From Stella humosa (GTDB taxonomy: Bacteria; Pseudomonadota; Alphaproteobacteria; ATCC43930; Allostellaceae): a stretch of 64,000 nucleotides of DNA. The position numbers and the translations under genes are program-made. The notes beneath the pieces were generated by a model, which saw only the letters and a program-made list of their open reading frames with translations, had not been told where the DNA came from and made no database searches. Where the stretch lies: NCBI RefSeq assembly GCF_006738645.1, contig NZ_AP019700.1:4322001-4386000 (forward strand), in the 5' to 3' direction. Shown in pieces: positions 16,208-25,398 of the stretch (positions within the stretch are counted from its first letter, which is position 1; the number at the start of each line of letters is the position of its first letter).

Positions 16208-17188
16208 TCATCTGCCAGCAGCGCCGATGCGCGGGTCGGCCAGGCGCAGCAGCAGATCGGTGATGAAGTTGAACAGCACCACCGCCACGGCCGAGGCGAG
16301 GAAAACCGCCAGCAGCAGGTTGTAGTCGCGCTGGAGAAGGGCATCGAAGGCGAGCCGGCCGATGCCGGGCCAGGCGAACACCGTCTCGGCGACGATGGCG
16401 CCGCCCACCAGGTGGCCGGCCTGGAGGCCGGCGAAGGTGATGATCGGCAGCATCGCGTTGCGCAGGATATGGGCCGTCACCACCCGCCATTCCGGCAGGC
16501 CCTTGGCCCGCGCGGTCTTCACATAGTCCAGGCCCGCCGTCTCCAGCATGGCGCCGCGGGTCAGCCGGGCATAGATGGCGACATAGAACAGGCCCAGCGT
16601 CAGCGCCGGCAGGACGAGATGGCGGGCGGTATCGAGCGCGCGGGCGAGATCGCCCGATGGCGGGATCATGCTGCGCATGCCGAACGGCGGCAGCCAGCCC
16701 AGCGTCACCGAGAAGAAGAGGATGAACAGCAGCCCGACCCAGAAGATCGGCATGGCATAGAAGACGAGTGCGGCCACGGTGATCAGCGTATCGGCCGGTC
16801 GCCGCGCGCGGATCGCCGCCAGCACCCCCAGCGCCGGCCCGACCAGCAGGGCGAAGACGAAGGCGGCGCCCGTCAGCAGCAGGGTCGCCGGCATCCGCTC
16901 CAGCACCATGTCGGCCACCGGCCGTCGGGTGCGGTAGCTGACGCCGAGGTCGAGCGACAGGACATTGCCGACATAGGTCAGGAGCTGGGCCGGCAGCGGC
17001 CGGTCGAGCCCGAATTCCGCCCGCGTGCGCGCGAGGAAATCCGGGTCGGCCGCGCCGGACTCTCCCGCCAGCACGCTGGCGACGTCGCCCGGCGCCAGGC
17101 GGACGAGGCAGAAGTTGAGGACGACGATCGCCAGCAGGACGAGCGCCGCCTTCACCATCCAGCCCAGCAGGAACAGCAGCAGCCGCAT
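16208..17188 (-). CDS. ABC transporter permease, DppB/OppB family, 326 aa
   Basis: The protein has the DppB layout: an N-terminal span (MRLLLFLLGWMVKAALVLLA), the periplasmic RLAPGDVASVLAGE and LGLDRP-like segment (FGLDRPLPAQLLTYV), the YRTRRPVADMVLERMPATL element, and five further spans with the EAA loop around DYVKTARAKGLPEWRVVTAH. It forms the heterodimeric channel with the DppC-type protein. The gene lies 33 bp downstream of the binding-protein gene and 24 bp upstream of dppC-type, so it is part of one operon read leftward. No clear Shine-Dalgarno precedes the ATG, suggesting coupling to upstream translation. Confidence 0.93.
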   Translation of the reverse strand: MRLLLFLLGWMVKAALVLLAIVVLNFCLVRLAPGDVASVLAGESGAADPDFLARTRAEFGLDRPLPAQLLTYVGNVLSLDLGVSYRTRRPVADMVLERMPATLLLTGAAFVFALLVGPALGVLAAIRARRPADTLITVAALVFYAMPIFWVGLLFILFFSVTLGWLPPFGMRSMIPPSGDLARALDTARHLVLPALTLGLFYVAIYARLTRGAMLETAGLDYVKTARAKGLPEWRVVTAHILRNAMLPIITFAGLQAGHLVGGAIVAETVFAWPGIGRLAFDALLQRDYNLLLAVFLASAVAVVLFNFITDLLLRLADPRIGAAGR

Positions 17189-17221
17189 CGCGCGTCTAGC
17201 CGGCCGTCACCCCGCCCGGGA

Positions 17222-18802
17222 TCACTTCGCCAGCCAGGCGTCGGCGAAGCTGTCGTTGGGGCCGAACCCGTTGATCGTCACGTTGTGCAGCTTGGCCGAG
17301 GTGATGGTCGGCCACTCGATCTCCACCGTCCAGGCCACCGGCACGTCGGTCGACAGGATCTTCTGCACCCGCGAATAGAGCTGCTTGCGCACCGCCTCGT
17401 CGGTGTTGGACGCCGCCTTGGCGAACAGGTCGTCCACCTCCGGGTTGCTGTAGCCCGACGTGTTCGTGAACAGCACGCCCTTGCGGATGTTGGAGGTGAC
17501 GTAGGTGCGCGACACGCCCAGCGCCGGATCCGCCAGCATCGACAGGAAGGTCACCACCATGTCGTAGTCCCAGTTGCCGAACTTCTGGCCCCAGCCGGCC
17601 ACGTCGGATGCCTCCAGCGTCACCTGGATGCCGACCTTGCCCAGCGCCTGGCGGACATATTCCGACACCCGGTTCCACAGCTCGCCATAGGGCAGGCCCA
17701 GCAGCTTGACGCGTGCCCGCACGCCGTTGGCATCGGGCTTCAGCCCCATCTCGTCCAGCAGGGCGGCCGACTTGGCGAGGTCGAGGCCGTATTTCGGCAC
17801 GTCGGTCTCGTAGAAGGGCGAGCTCGCCTGGATCGGGCCCGTCGCCACCTTGGCCAGGCCGAAGAAAATGTTGGTGCGCATGAACTCGCGGTCGAGCGCG
17901 AACATCACCGCCTGGCGGAAGCGCGGGTCGTCGAAAGGCTTCCGGCGATGGTTGAACTCGATCCAGGAGATCGTGGAGTTCCACTCCCACCCCTTGCCCG
18001 TGGTGACCTTCAGGTTCGGCAGCTTGGCCAGGCGCGCCACATCGACGAACTCGATATCGGTCTGGGCCGCGAGCTGCACCTGCCCCGTCTCCAGCGCCAG
18101 CGCGCGCGACGCGCTGTCGGGGATGAAGCGGTAGTAGATGGCGTCCAGGTGCGGCTTGCCGGCCTGCCAGTAGGCGTCGTTGCGCACGAGGTGGATGTAC
18201 TCGCCCTTGCGCCATTCCTTGAACTTGAACGGCCCGGTACCGATCGGCGCCTGGTTGACCGGGTTGGCGCGGAAGTCGGAGCCCTTGTAGACGTGGGCCG
18301 GGACGATCGCCGCACTCAGCGCGTCGAAGCTGCGGATCAGCGGCGCGTAGGGCTCCTTCAGGCTGAGCTGGACGGTATGCGCGTCGACCGCCGTCGTCTT
18401 CACCCGCTCGAACGTCGTCTTGGAGCGCGCGTGCACGGCCGGCAGGAACTCGTTGAAGGTGAAGGCCACGTCCTCGGCAGTGAAGGGCTTGCCGTCATGC
18501 CACTTCACGCCCTGGCGCAGCTTGAAGGTGTAGGTGAGGCCGTCGGGCGCGATCACCCAGGATTCCGCCAGCACCGGGACCGGCTTCAGGTCGAAGTCGT
18601 AGGTCATCAGACCTTCGAACATCTTGGTGCTGGGCAGTAGCGTCGGGGCATTCAGGTTGATGCCCAGCACGATGCCGGGCGGCTCCGGCCACAGGGTGGA
18701 ATTGATCACGCCACCCTTCTGGGGCGTCTGTGCCCCTGCAGAAAAGGATCCCAGGACCATGGTGGCGACGGCGAAAGCGAACGGTTTCCAGACGCGAGAC
18801 AT
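17222..18802 (-). CDS. ABC transporter substrate-binding protein, family 5 (peptide/nickel type), 526 aa
   Basis: A periplasmic solute-binding protein of the SBP_bac_5 family. The signal peptide covers about the first 24 residues (MSRVWKPFAFAVATMVLGSF, ending AGA). Family marks are PVLAESWVIAPDGLTYTFKL, GVKWHDGKPFTAEDV and GTGPFKFKEWRKG. Such proteins bind peptides, oligosaccharides or other solutes. It is the first gene of the transporter unit, followed by two permeases and the ATPase, and preceded by an oxidoreductase cluster (epimerase, lactonase, SDR, Gfo/Idh/MocA) that suggests a carbohydrate or sugar-acid ligand. The start at 18802 is where the signal peptide begins. The 115 bp upstream may hold an internal promoter; nothing specific is visible. 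Confidence 0.92.
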   Translation of the reverse strand: MSRVWKPFAFAVATMVLGSFSAGAQTPQKGGVINSTLWPEPPGIVLGINLNAPTLLPSTKMFEGLMTYDFDLKPVPVLAESWVIAPDGLTYTFKLRQGVKWHDGKPFTAEDVAFTFNEFLPAVHARSKTTFERVKTTAVDAHTVQLSLKEPYAPLIRSFDALSAAIVPAHVYKGSDFRANPVNQAPIGTGPFKFKEWRKGEYIHLVRNDAYWQAGKPHLDAIYYRFIPDSASRALALETGQVQLAAQTDIEFVDVARLAKLPNLKVTTGKGWEWNSTISWIEFNHRRKPFDDPRFRQAVMFALDREFMRTNIFFGLAKVATGPIQASSPFYETDVPKYGLDLAKSAALLDEMGLKPDANGVRARVKLLGLPYGELWNRVSEYVRQALGKVGIQVTLEASDVAGWGQKFGNWDYDMVVTFLSMLADPALGVSRTYVTSNIRKGVLFTNTSGYSNPEVDDLFAKAASNTDEAVRKQLYSRVQKILSTDVPVAWTVEIEWPTITSAKLHNVTINGFGPNDSFADAWLAK

Positions 18803-18917
18803 AGCCCGAACCCCCGACCTGTTCTTAGGGAGGAACCTCCCATTCATCCGATCGTGCAGTGCAAGTCCCGCGCCCCGCAAGGGGGACGCGGGATCGCACC
18901 GGCAGATTCTCGCCCCC

Positions 18918-19958
18918 TCAGAAGGCCGGCGTGATCGTCCGACCAGTGGCGTGCGCCTCCTCGGCGGCGAGGCAGAGGACCACCGAGGCCTTCGCCTCCT
19001 CCGGCGGCAGCGGCGACCGGCCCTCTGCGAAGGCGATGAACGCCTGGCGCAGGTTCTCCTCCAGTTCGTAGACCTCGCCCGAGCGCGGCACCTCGATGGT
19101 CTCGGCACCCGACTGGCCGCGGCGGCGCACCTTCAGCTCGAACGCCGACTGGGTTTCCCGGGCGGTCGCGGCCGACCACCAGGTCCGCACGGCCCCTTCC
19201 GTGCCGGCCAGTTCCAGCATGGTGTGGTGCTCGAAGCCTTGTAGCGTCTGCGTCAGGAAGGCGGTCGAGCCGTCCCGCCATTCCAGCAGCGTGCCGAAAT
19301 TCTTCACCAGGCCGCGGCCGGCCGGCTCGCCGAAGGCCCGCACCGCAGACGGCAGCCCGTTCTCCCGCGCGTACCAGAGGACGAGGTCGTAGAAATGGAC
19401 CATCTCCTCCAGGATCCAGGAGCCGACGCGGGCCGGGTCCTGGCGCCAGCCGCCCGAGCCCTGGCTGAACGGATAGCGAAAGAGCGTGAAGTTCTGGTAG
19501 CGCACCTTGCCCACGTCGCCCGCCGCGACGACGTCGCGCACGACGCCCCATTGCTTGGAAACGCGCAGTTCGTGGTCGAGCGTGACCTGTCGGCCGTTGC
19601 GCCTGGCCGCGGCGATCACGGCGTCGCACTCGTCGATCGTCAACCCCATGGGCTTTTCCAGCACGACATGGGCGCCGGCATCGAGTGCCGCCACCGCGAA
19701 GCGCGAATGCACATGGTTGGGGACGGTGACGCAGGCGACGTCGAAGCCGCCCGCCGCCAGCATGGCGTCGTAGTCGCGATAGCGCGGCACGTCGGGGAAC
19801 AGGGTGGCGGCCGCTTTCTCGGACGGATCGCCATGGCAGAAGATCGCCGCCACCTCGGCCCCCTCGATCGCCCGCACGGCGCGCGCATGCATCTGGCCCC
19901 AGGCGCCGAAGCCCGCCATCGCCACCCGCGTCGGCGGCACTTGTCTCTGGTCCGTCAT
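18918..19958 (-). CDS. Gfo/Idh/MocA family oxidoreductase, 346 aa
   Basis: An NAD(P)-dependent sugar or inositol dehydrogenase family member. The Rossmann motif is VAMAGFGAWGQMHAR (residues 12-26), and the conserved EKPMGLT (about residues 99-105) carries the catalytic lysine of the family. The C-terminal Gfo/Idh domain follows, including GSGGWRQDPARVGSWILEE and a histidine in EEMVHFYD. It would oxidise or reduce a sugar, sugar acid or cyclitol in the cytoplasm. The start at 19958 has a strong SD (GAGGAGG). It is between the SDR (47 bp upstream) and the transporter binding protein, within one leftward operon. Confidence 0.9.
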   Translation of the reverse strand: MTDQRQVPPTRVAMAGFGAWGQMHARAVRAIEGAEVAAIFCHGDPSEKAAATLFPDVPRYRDYDAMLAAGGFDVACVTVPNHVHSRFAVAALDAGAHVVLEKPMGLTIDECDAVIAAARRNGRQVTLDHELRVSKQWGVVRDVVAAGDVGKVRYQNFTLFRYPFSQGSGGWRQDPARVGSWILEEMVHFYDLVLWYARENGLPSAVRAFGEPAGRGLVKNFGTLLEWRDGSTAFLTQTLQGFEHHTMLELAGTEGAVRTWWSAATARETQSAFELKVRRRGQSGAETIEVPRSGEVYELEENLRQAFIAFAEGRSPLPPEEAKASVVLCLAAEEAHATGRTITPAF

Positions 19959-20005
19959 CCGATCCTCCTCGCCCAGGCTGTCCGTTTCGCCGGCATCACC
20001 CGCCC

Positions 20006-20677
20006 TCACCAGGGCATCGGCTGGCCGGCATAGGTGTAGAAGCCGCCGGTCTGGTGGTTGCCCAGCCGGCGCACGAAGTCCCGCATGGCAGCGACGCTCT
20101 CGGCCGCCGCGATCGGCGCGTCGTCGCTGGCCCCACCCGTCCGCACCCAGCCCGGATGCAGCATCACCACGGTGACGCCGCGCGGATGCAGGTCGATCGC
20201 CAGGCTGCGGCCGATGGCGTTCAACCCGGCCTTGCTGGCGCGATAGCCGTAGTGGCCGCCCGACAGGTTGCTCGCGATCGAGCCCATGCTGCTGGAGACG
20301 ATGACCAGCCGCCGCTCGCGGCTGGCCGCCAGGTTGGCGGCGAACGTGTCGGCCAGCTTCAGCGGCCCGACCGTGTTCACATGCAGCATCTGCCGCACGT
20401 AGTCGTAGTCGAGGTCGCCCAGGCGGCGGATGTCGAGGCCGATGCCGGCGTTGGAGACCAGGAGGTCGATCGGCTCGCCCGCCAGGTCGGCCGCGAGCGC
20501 GTCGAACTGGGCGAAGTCGGTCACGTCCAGGGCGCGGTGGCGCATCCGCTCGTGGTCCGGCAGGCGGTTGGCAAGGTTCCGATAGGTCGCGACCACAGCA
20601 TATCCCGCCTCGGCATACTGGACCGCGAACTCCCGCCCGATGCCACTGTCGCAGCCGGTGACCAACACTGTCTTCAT
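20006..20677 (-). CDS. Short-chain dehydrogenase/reductase, 223 aa
   Basis: A classical SDR: cofactor motif TGCDSGIG (residues 8-15), VSNAGIG for the NAG motif, catalytic serine in VIVSSSMGSIAS, and the active-site YRASK (Tyr and Lys). The length is slightly short (223 aa) with a compact C terminus (GFYTYAGQPMPW), which resembles the SDRs of the C-factor/csgA type that act on small carbonyls. It lies 7 bp after the SMP-30 gene and before the Gfo/Idh/MocA gene, so it probably acts on the same sugar-acid intermediate. A GAGG Shine-Dalgarno lies inside the gap. Confidence 0.9.
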   Translation of the reverse strand: MKTVLVTGCDSGIGREFAVQYAEAGYAVVATYRNLANRLPDHERMRHRALDVTDFAQFDALAADLAGEPIDLLVSNAGIGLDIRRLGDLDYDYVRQMLHVNTVGPLKLADTFAANLAASRERRLVIVSSSMGSIASNLSGGHYGYRASKAGLNAIGRSLAIDLHPRGVTVVMLHPGWVRTGGASDDAPIAAAESVAAMRDFVRRLGNHQTGGFYTYAGQPMPW

Positions 20678-20684
20678 GGGAGCC

Positions 20685-21560
20685 TCAGCCGGCGAAGAAG
20701 GGTTCGGGCAATCCGCGGGCGCCGACCCCGTCGATGCGCACCAGCTTGCCGGCGTCTGGCCACAGCGGCCGCTCGTCCGGCTCCAGCATCTTGGTGGCCG
20801 ACGTCACGAACATCACGTCGAGGTCGGGTCCGCCGAAGGTGACCATCGTCGGCTGCTTGGCCGGCACCGGGATGCGCTCGATCATCTTGCCCGCCGGCGA
20901 GAAGCAGGCAATCGCCGCACCATGGATGAGGGCCGCCCAGTAGTTGCCCTCCCGGTCGACGGTGGCGCCGTCGACCCGGCCCTCGATGTCGGCGGTCGAT
21001 ATGAACTGGCGGCGATTCGAGATGGCACCCGTCTCGATGTCGAGATCATAGACCCAGACCACCTCGGACCGCGTGTCGGAGAAGTACATGCGGCGGTCGT
21101 CGGGCGAGAAGGCGATGCCGTTGCCGACCGTGAAGTCCCCGTCCATGCGGTGGAAGGTGTGGTCTGGGTCGAGCCGGAACAGCTCGGCCTGGCGGCCGAT
21201 GAAGTCCGAATGGACGCTGCCGCACCAGTAGCGGCCGCGGCGATCGCACTTGCCGTCGTTCAGCATCAGGCGGGGGTCGCGGGCGACCGGGTCGGCCAGG
21301 GGCACCACCGTGCCACGCGCCAGGTCGATGCGGTTGAAACCGGTGCGCATGCCGCCCACCAGCGTGCCGTCGCGGCAGAAGACGAAGGAGCCGATGTCGG
21401 CCGGCATGGGAAAGGTCTTCACCTGGCCGGTCGCCGGGTCGAGCCGGCGGATGGCAGGCGCGAAGGCATCGACCCAGTAGAGGCGGTGATCGACCGTGTT
21501 CCACATCGGGCCTTCGCCCAGGATGTCGACCAGGTCGCAGGCGATCGAGACGGTTGTCAG
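20685..21560 (-). CDS. SMP-30/gluconolactonase family protein, 291 aa
   Basis: A six-bladed beta-propeller lactonase of the SMP-30/gluconolactonase/LRE family. Metal ligands are recognisable as the Glu of ILGEGPMW (near the N terminus), the Asn of MLNDGKCDRRGRYWCGS, and the Asp of FSPDDRRMYFSDT. It would hydrolyse an aldonolactone made by one of the neighbouring dehydrogenases. The start is unusual: in this frame no ATG, GTG or TTG exists near the conserved N terminus (TTVSIACDLVDILGEGP). The likely start is a CTG at 21560 that overlaps the stop of the epimerase gene (CTGA), so translation is probably coupled. A longer unobserved start far upstream is the alternative. Confidence 0.87.
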   Translation of the reverse strand: MTTVSIACDLVDILGEGPMWNTVDHRLYWVDAFAPAIRRLDPATGQVKTFPMPADIGSFVFCRDGTLVGGMRTGFNRIDLARGTVVPLADPVARDPRLMLNDGKCDRRGRYWCGSVHSDFIGRQAELFRLDPDHTFHRMDGDFTVGNGIAFSPDDRRMYFSDTRSEVVWVYDLDIETGAISNRRQFISTADIEGRVDGATVDREGNYWAALIHGAAIACFSPAGKMIERIPVPAKQPTMVTFGGPDLDVMFVTSATKMLEPDERPLWPDAGKLVRIDGVGARGLPEPFFAG

Positions 21561-22459
21561 GGGGCGCTCCCATCTTCCCAGAGCCAGGAAAGACGATGAT
21601 GCACCGATGCCCCGGCGGCGAGAAGCCGCATCGATGGCCGATCGATCAGTTCGCCCGAGAAATCCACCGGGTCGCCATGGCCGGTCCAGCTCTCGACCGA
21701 CAGAAAGGGTGCGCCCGGCCGGCTCCATAGCGCCAGGTGCGGAAAGTCGTCCGATGCCACGGTGATCGCCTGGCCCTGCCCGTTCTCGAAGCGGACATGG
21801 TGGCTGGCCGCATCGAGGAAGCAGAGGGCGTCCTTGGCAAACAGCGCGTCGTCCAGCGCCAGCACGCGCCCGTCCCGCAGCGGCACCGGCCGCCGCGCGG
21901 TCGAGAACAGGCCGCCCGGCGCGATCACCGGCACCGTGCCCGGCTCGACCCGCTCGAAGACCACGCGATGCCCGTCGCGCGGGGCGCCGGCCAGCGGCCA
22001 GGAGAAGCCCGGATGCAGGCCGACGGCATAGGGCATCGCCCGCTCGCCCGGGTTGTCGACGGTCAGACAGCCATCCATGCGGTCGGCGGCCAGCCGCCAT
22101 TCGACCGTCAGCCGGAAGGCGAAGGGGTAGTGCCGGCGGGTCCCGTCGCCATCCGTCAGTTCCAGCCGCACCCGGTCGGCCGCGTGGTCGACGACAGTAA
22201 AGCCACTGCCGGCAGCGAAGCCATGCACCGGCATCGGGTACGCCGTGCCGTCGATGCGGACCGCGCCGCCGCGCGACCAGCCGACGACCGGGAACAGGAT
22301 GGGGCTGGTTCGCGCCCACCATGCCGGGTCGGCCGTCCATAGCAGCGGCACGTCGCCCACCCGCCAGGCGACCGGTTCGGCCCCGCGGATGGCGATGGTG
22401 GCCCGGGCGGGGCCGCACTCCAGATGGATCAGGTCTTCGTTCGGCATCCGTGACAGCAT
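21557..22459 (-). CDS. Aldose 1-epimerase (mutarotase) family protein, 300 aa
   Basis: A galactose-mutarotase-like beta-sandwich protein that interconverts anomers of an aldose. Family features include GPARATIAIRGAEPVAWRV, PILFPVVGWSRGG, the catalytic-type HGFAAGSGF histidine, and VGLHPGFSWPL with the second histidine. The C-terminal ESWTGHGD is typical of the LacX-like branch. It is the first gene of a leftward operon (epimerase, SMP-30 lactonase, SDR, Gfo/Idh/MocA, ABC transporter) and is divergent from the GMC oxidoreductase with about 105 bp between. A second ATG at 22447 (MPNEDLIHLE) is equally plausible. Confidence 0.88.
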   Translation of the reverse strand: MLSRMPNEDLIHLECGPARATIAIRGAEPVAWRVGDVPLLWTADPAWWARTSPILFPVVGWSRGGAVRIDGTAYPMPVHGFAAGSGFTVVDHAADRVRLELTDGDGTRRHYPFAFRLTVEWRLAADRMDGCLTVDNPGERAMPYAVGLHPGFSWPLAGAPRDGHRVVFERVEPGTVPVIAPGGLFSTARRPVPLRDGRVLALDDALFAKDALCFLDAASHHVRFENGQGQAITVASDDFPHLALWSRPGAPFLSVESWTGHGDPVDFSGELIDRPSMRLLAAGASVHHRLSWLWEDGSAP

Positions 22460-22563
22460 TGCCCGCGACGGGGCGCCTTCGCTACCCTTCGACGAATGGA
22501 CGGTGCGAATCCCGCCCGCGCGACAAGGGCAGGACGGCCGGGACCAAGAGGAGGAGCGCTGTC

Positions 22564-24174
22564 GTGGCCGACTGGGACTACATCATCGTGGGTGCCGGCT
22601 CGGCCGGCTGCGTGCTCGCCAACCGGCTGAGCGCCGACCCGTCCTGCCGGGTGCTGCTGCTGGAGGCCGGGCGCAAGGACGACAGCTTCTGGATCCCCAT
22701 CCCGGTCGGCTTCCTGAAGCTGATCAGCGACAAGACCTACAACTGGTGCTTCGCGACCGAGCCCGAGGACAATGTCGCCGGCCGGTCGATCCAGATCCCG
22801 CGCGGCAAGACGCTGGGCGGGTCGAGCTCGATCAACGGCATGATCTATGTGCGCGGCCAGCCGCTGGACTTCGACACCTGGTCGCAGCTCGGCTGCCGCG
22901 GTTGGTCCTACGAGTCGGTGCTGCCCTATTTCCGCCGGTCCGAGAACTATGCCGGCGGCGGCAACGAGATCCGCGGCAGCGGCGGCCCGCTCGACGTGCT
23001 GGAGGTGCCGGAGCGCCACGCCATCCTCGACGCCTTCATCGACGCCGCGGTCGAGGCGGGCTACCCGCGCAACCCCGACTACAACAGCGGCGACCAGGAG
23101 GGTGTCGCCTACTACCAGGTGACGCAGCGCCGCGGCCGGCGCTGGTCGACCGCGCGCGCCTTCCTCGATACCGCCCGCAAGCGGCCCAACCTGCGCGTCG
23201 AGACCGAGGCGCAGACGACCCGCGTGCTGCTGGAGGGCCGGCGCGCCGTCGGCATCGAGTACGTCCAGGGCGGCCAGACGAAGACCGCGCGCGCCGCCCG
23301 CGAGGTGGTGCTGGCGGCGGGTGCGGTGCAGTCGCCGCAGCTACTGGAACTATCCGGCATCGGCCGGCCCGACGTGCTGGGCGGCTTCGGCATCGCGGTC
23401 CGGCATGAACTACCGGGCGTCGGCGAGAACTATCGCGACCATTTCGCCCCGCGCATGAACTGGCGGGTGAAGCTGCCGGTCACCCTGAACGAGCAGACGC
23501 GCGGCCTGTCCTTCCTGCGCGAGTTGGCGAAATACTACACGACCGGTCGCGGCATCCTGACCCTGCCGGCCGGCATCGTCGCCGGCTTCGTGAAGACCCG
23601 GCCCGAGGTCGAGGGGCCGGACGTGCAGTACCATTTCGCCCATGCCAGCTATGCCTCGGCCGCCGTGCGCACGCTGGACCGGGAGCCCGGCATGACCATC
23701 ACCGTCTGCCAGCTACGCCCGGAGTCCAAGGGCTCCATCCACGTGAAATCGGCCGACCCGCTGGCGCCGCCGGCCATCCGCCCGAACTTCCTGGCCGAGG
23801 CGGTCGACCGCCAATGCGTCGTCGACGGCATGAAGATCGCGCGCCGCATCGTCGAGCAGCCGGCGATGGACCGCTACCGCGCCTTCGAGATGACCCCCGG
23901 CCCGTCGGTGCAGAGCGACGAGGAATGGCTGCAGTTCGCCCGTGCCAACGGCCAGACCGTCTACCACCCGATCGGCACCTGCAAGATGGGCCACGACCGC
24001 ATGGCGGTCGTCGACGACCGCCTGCGCGTCCACGGCATCGCCGGCCTGCGCGTGGTCGACGCCTCGATCATGCCGACCCTGGTGTCGGGCAACACCAACG
24101 CCCCCACCATCATGATCGGCGAGAAGGGCGCGGACATGATCCTGGAGGACGCCAAGGCACGGGTGGCGGCGTGA
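22564..24174 (+). CDS. GMC family FAD-dependent oxidoreductase (choline dehydrogenase-like), 536 aa
   Basis: The N-terminal ADP-binding motif [19 protein letters not shown] is at residues 4-22, the GMC signature 1 around [20 protein letters not shown], and signature 2 [15 protein letters not shown]. The active-site histidine lies in [10 protein letters not shown], with Asn in the second position ([15 protein letters not shown]). It oxidises an alcohol or sugar; despite database habits, choline is not implied because betaine genes are absent. The GTG start at 22564 has a strong SD (AGAGGAGGAG, 7 bp spacing). The gene is divergent from the sugar-acid operon and its stop overlaps the HigA-like gene (TGATG). 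Confidence 0.92.
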   Translation: MADWDYIIVGAGSAGCVLANRLSADPSCRVLLLEAGRKDDSFWIPIPVGFLKLISDKTYNWCFATEPEDNVAGRSIQIPRGKTLGGSSSINGMIYVRGQPLDFDTWSQLGCRGWSYESVLPYFRRSENYAGGGNEIRGSGGPLDVLEVPERHAILDAFIDAAVEAGYPRNPDYNSGDQEGVAYYQVTQRRGRRWSTARAFLDTARKRPNLRVETEAQTTRVLLEGRRAVGIEYVQGGQTKTARAAREVVLAAGAVQSPQLLELSGIGRPDVLGGFGIAVRHELPGVGENYRDHFAPRMNWRVKLPVTLNEQTRGLSFLRELAKYYTTGRGILTLPAGIVAGFVKTRPEVEGPDVQYHFAHASYASAAVRTLDREPGMTITVCQLRPESKGSIHVKSADPLAPPAIRPNFLAEAVDRQCVVDGMKIARRIVEQPAMDRYRAFEMTPGPSVQSDEEWLQFARANGQTVYHPIGTCKMGHDRMAVVDDRLRVHGIAGLRVVDASIMPTLVSGNTNAPTIMIGEKGADMILEDAKARVAA

Positions 24175-24443
24175 TGAACGACACACCCCTCAAGATCGCG
24201 ATGCGGCCGCCGCATCCGGGCGTGTTCCTGCGGGAAGAAGTCCTTGAAGTGCTCGAACTCTCCATCGACAGCGCCGCCGCGAAACTCGGGGTCGAACATT
24301 CCGAGTTGGTGGACCTGTTGAATGGCGCCGCATCGTTGTCGAACGAGATGGCCCGGCGGGTGGAGAAGGTCTTCGGCCTCAATATGGAGACGATGCTCCG
24401 TATGCAGGCATGGCATGACCGATGCAGCATGGCCGCAACGTAG
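24174..24443 (+). CDS. HigA-type XRE helix-turn-helix protein without toxin partner, 89 aa
   Basis: The sequence [20 protein letters not shown], a helix-turn-helix ([20 protein letters not shown]) and [20 protein letters not shown] match the HigA antitoxin family (HPGE.LREE.L...... VNG......TALRLA..FGTS...WL..Q). In HigBA modules the toxin gene precedes higA; here the preceding gene is a GMC oxidoreductase whose stop codon overlaps this ATG (TGATG), and no HigB-like gene is present. It is therefore more likely a solitary regulator co-translated with the oxidoreductase than half of a toxin-antitoxin pair. The DNA target may be the divergent promoter region 22.46-22.56 kb, which is inference. 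Confidence 0.82.
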   Translation: MNDTPLKIAMRPPHPGVFLREEVLEVLELSIDSAAAKLGVEHSELVDLLNGAASLSNEMARRVEKVFGLNMETMLRMQAWHDRCSMAAT

Positions 24444-24515
24444 GGCAGCGATCGCAAAACGGTCGTCGAGCGCCTCTACGCTTTGCGTTCACCGAAGTTG
24501 AACCAGGAGGCGCGC

Positions 24516-25394
24516 GTGACATCCTTTCGGCACATCGTGAACATGGTGGTGGGGCTGGCGGTCGGCATGGGCGGCGCCATGGCGGCGTCGGCGCAGGCGA
24601 TCGACAACAGTTCGCTCGACGGCAGCGCCTTTCGCGGCCATGTCGCGACCTACGGCCTGGTCTACCGGCTGCCGCCGGACGTGACCGGGGTGCTGGACGC
24701 GAAGATCACCGGGCCGTTGCAGGCGCACCTGCTGCGGCTCGGCCTGAAGGACGAGGCGCGGACGTCGAACCTCCCGCACGTCACCGTCGTCCACCTGCAC
24801 AGCGCCGACCCGGCGACGCCACAGAAGATGCTGAAGGCCCTGCCCAAGGTGCCGGCGCCGATCGTGCTGACCCTGAAGACCTTCTACACGACCGAGGCCG
24901 CCAAGGATGCCGGCCACCCCTGGTGGCTCGACCTCGGCATCGTCAAGACGGGCGACGGCTTCGAGACGCTGATGTCCTACAACACCGTTGCCACCGCCGC
25001 CCTGACGCCGCTGCGCGACGGGCCGCTGCCGCGCTGCACCGGGCCGGTCTTCGCCAAGATGGGCGACGCCGCCAAGGACTTGGTGAAGACGGTCGGCGTC
25101 AGCGGCGTCAACGTGGTGAAGGACGGCAAGGAGTTGCGCTCGCACAACCCGCACAACACGCTGGTCTACAGCATGGCCAAGTTCGACCCGCCGGTGCAGG
25201 CGGCCATGAAGCAGGTGGCGGACGAGTTCAACGCCGTCCTGCCCGACGGCATCGCCACCACCTTCAAGGACGTGTCGATCGTCGAGATCGGCTTCTCGGG
25301 CAACGTCCTGCGGGAATTCTATCGCATCAGCCTGGAGGACGGCTCGGCGGTCGACGTCGCCACCGGCCAGGTGGTGGCGACGATCGCGAAGTAG
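24516..25394 (+). CDS. Secreted 2H-phosphoesterase-like protein, 292 aa
   Basis: I do not recognise a named family, but two HxT motifs stand out: LPHVTVVHL (H88-T90) and NPHNTLVYS (H213-T215), each on a predicted strand and about 125 residues apart, which is the hallmark of 2H phosphoesterases (LigT/cyclic phosphodiesterase-like). The N terminus (MTSFRHIVNMVVGLAVGMGG, then AMAASAQA) is a Sec signal peptide, so the enzyme would act in the periplasm, unlike most family members. The GTG start at 24516 has a perfect AGGAGG SD 5 bp upstream. The gene stands alone and is followed by a 17-bp perfect hairpin. Confidence 0.65.
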   Translation: MTSFRHIVNMVVGLAVGMGGAMAASAQAIDNSSLDGSAFRGHVATYGLVYRLPPDVTGVLDAKITGPLQAHLLRLGLKDEARTSNLPHVTVVHLHSADPATPQKMLKALPKVPAPIVLTLKTFYTTEAAKDAGHPWWLDLGIVKTGDGFETLMSYNTVATAALTPLRDGPLPRCTGPVFAKMGDAAKDLVKTVGVSGVNVVKDGKELRSHNPHNTLVYSMAKFDPPVQAAMKQVADEFNAVLPDGIATTFKDVSIVEIGFSGNVLREFYRISLEDGSAVDVATGQVVATIAK

Positions 25395-25398
25395 CAGC

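Noticed and set aside
15374-18640. 1088-codon open frame on the plus strand
   Set aside because: Antisense shadow of the two Dpp permeases and the binding protein; rich in His/Gln/Arg/Asp with no recognisable motif.
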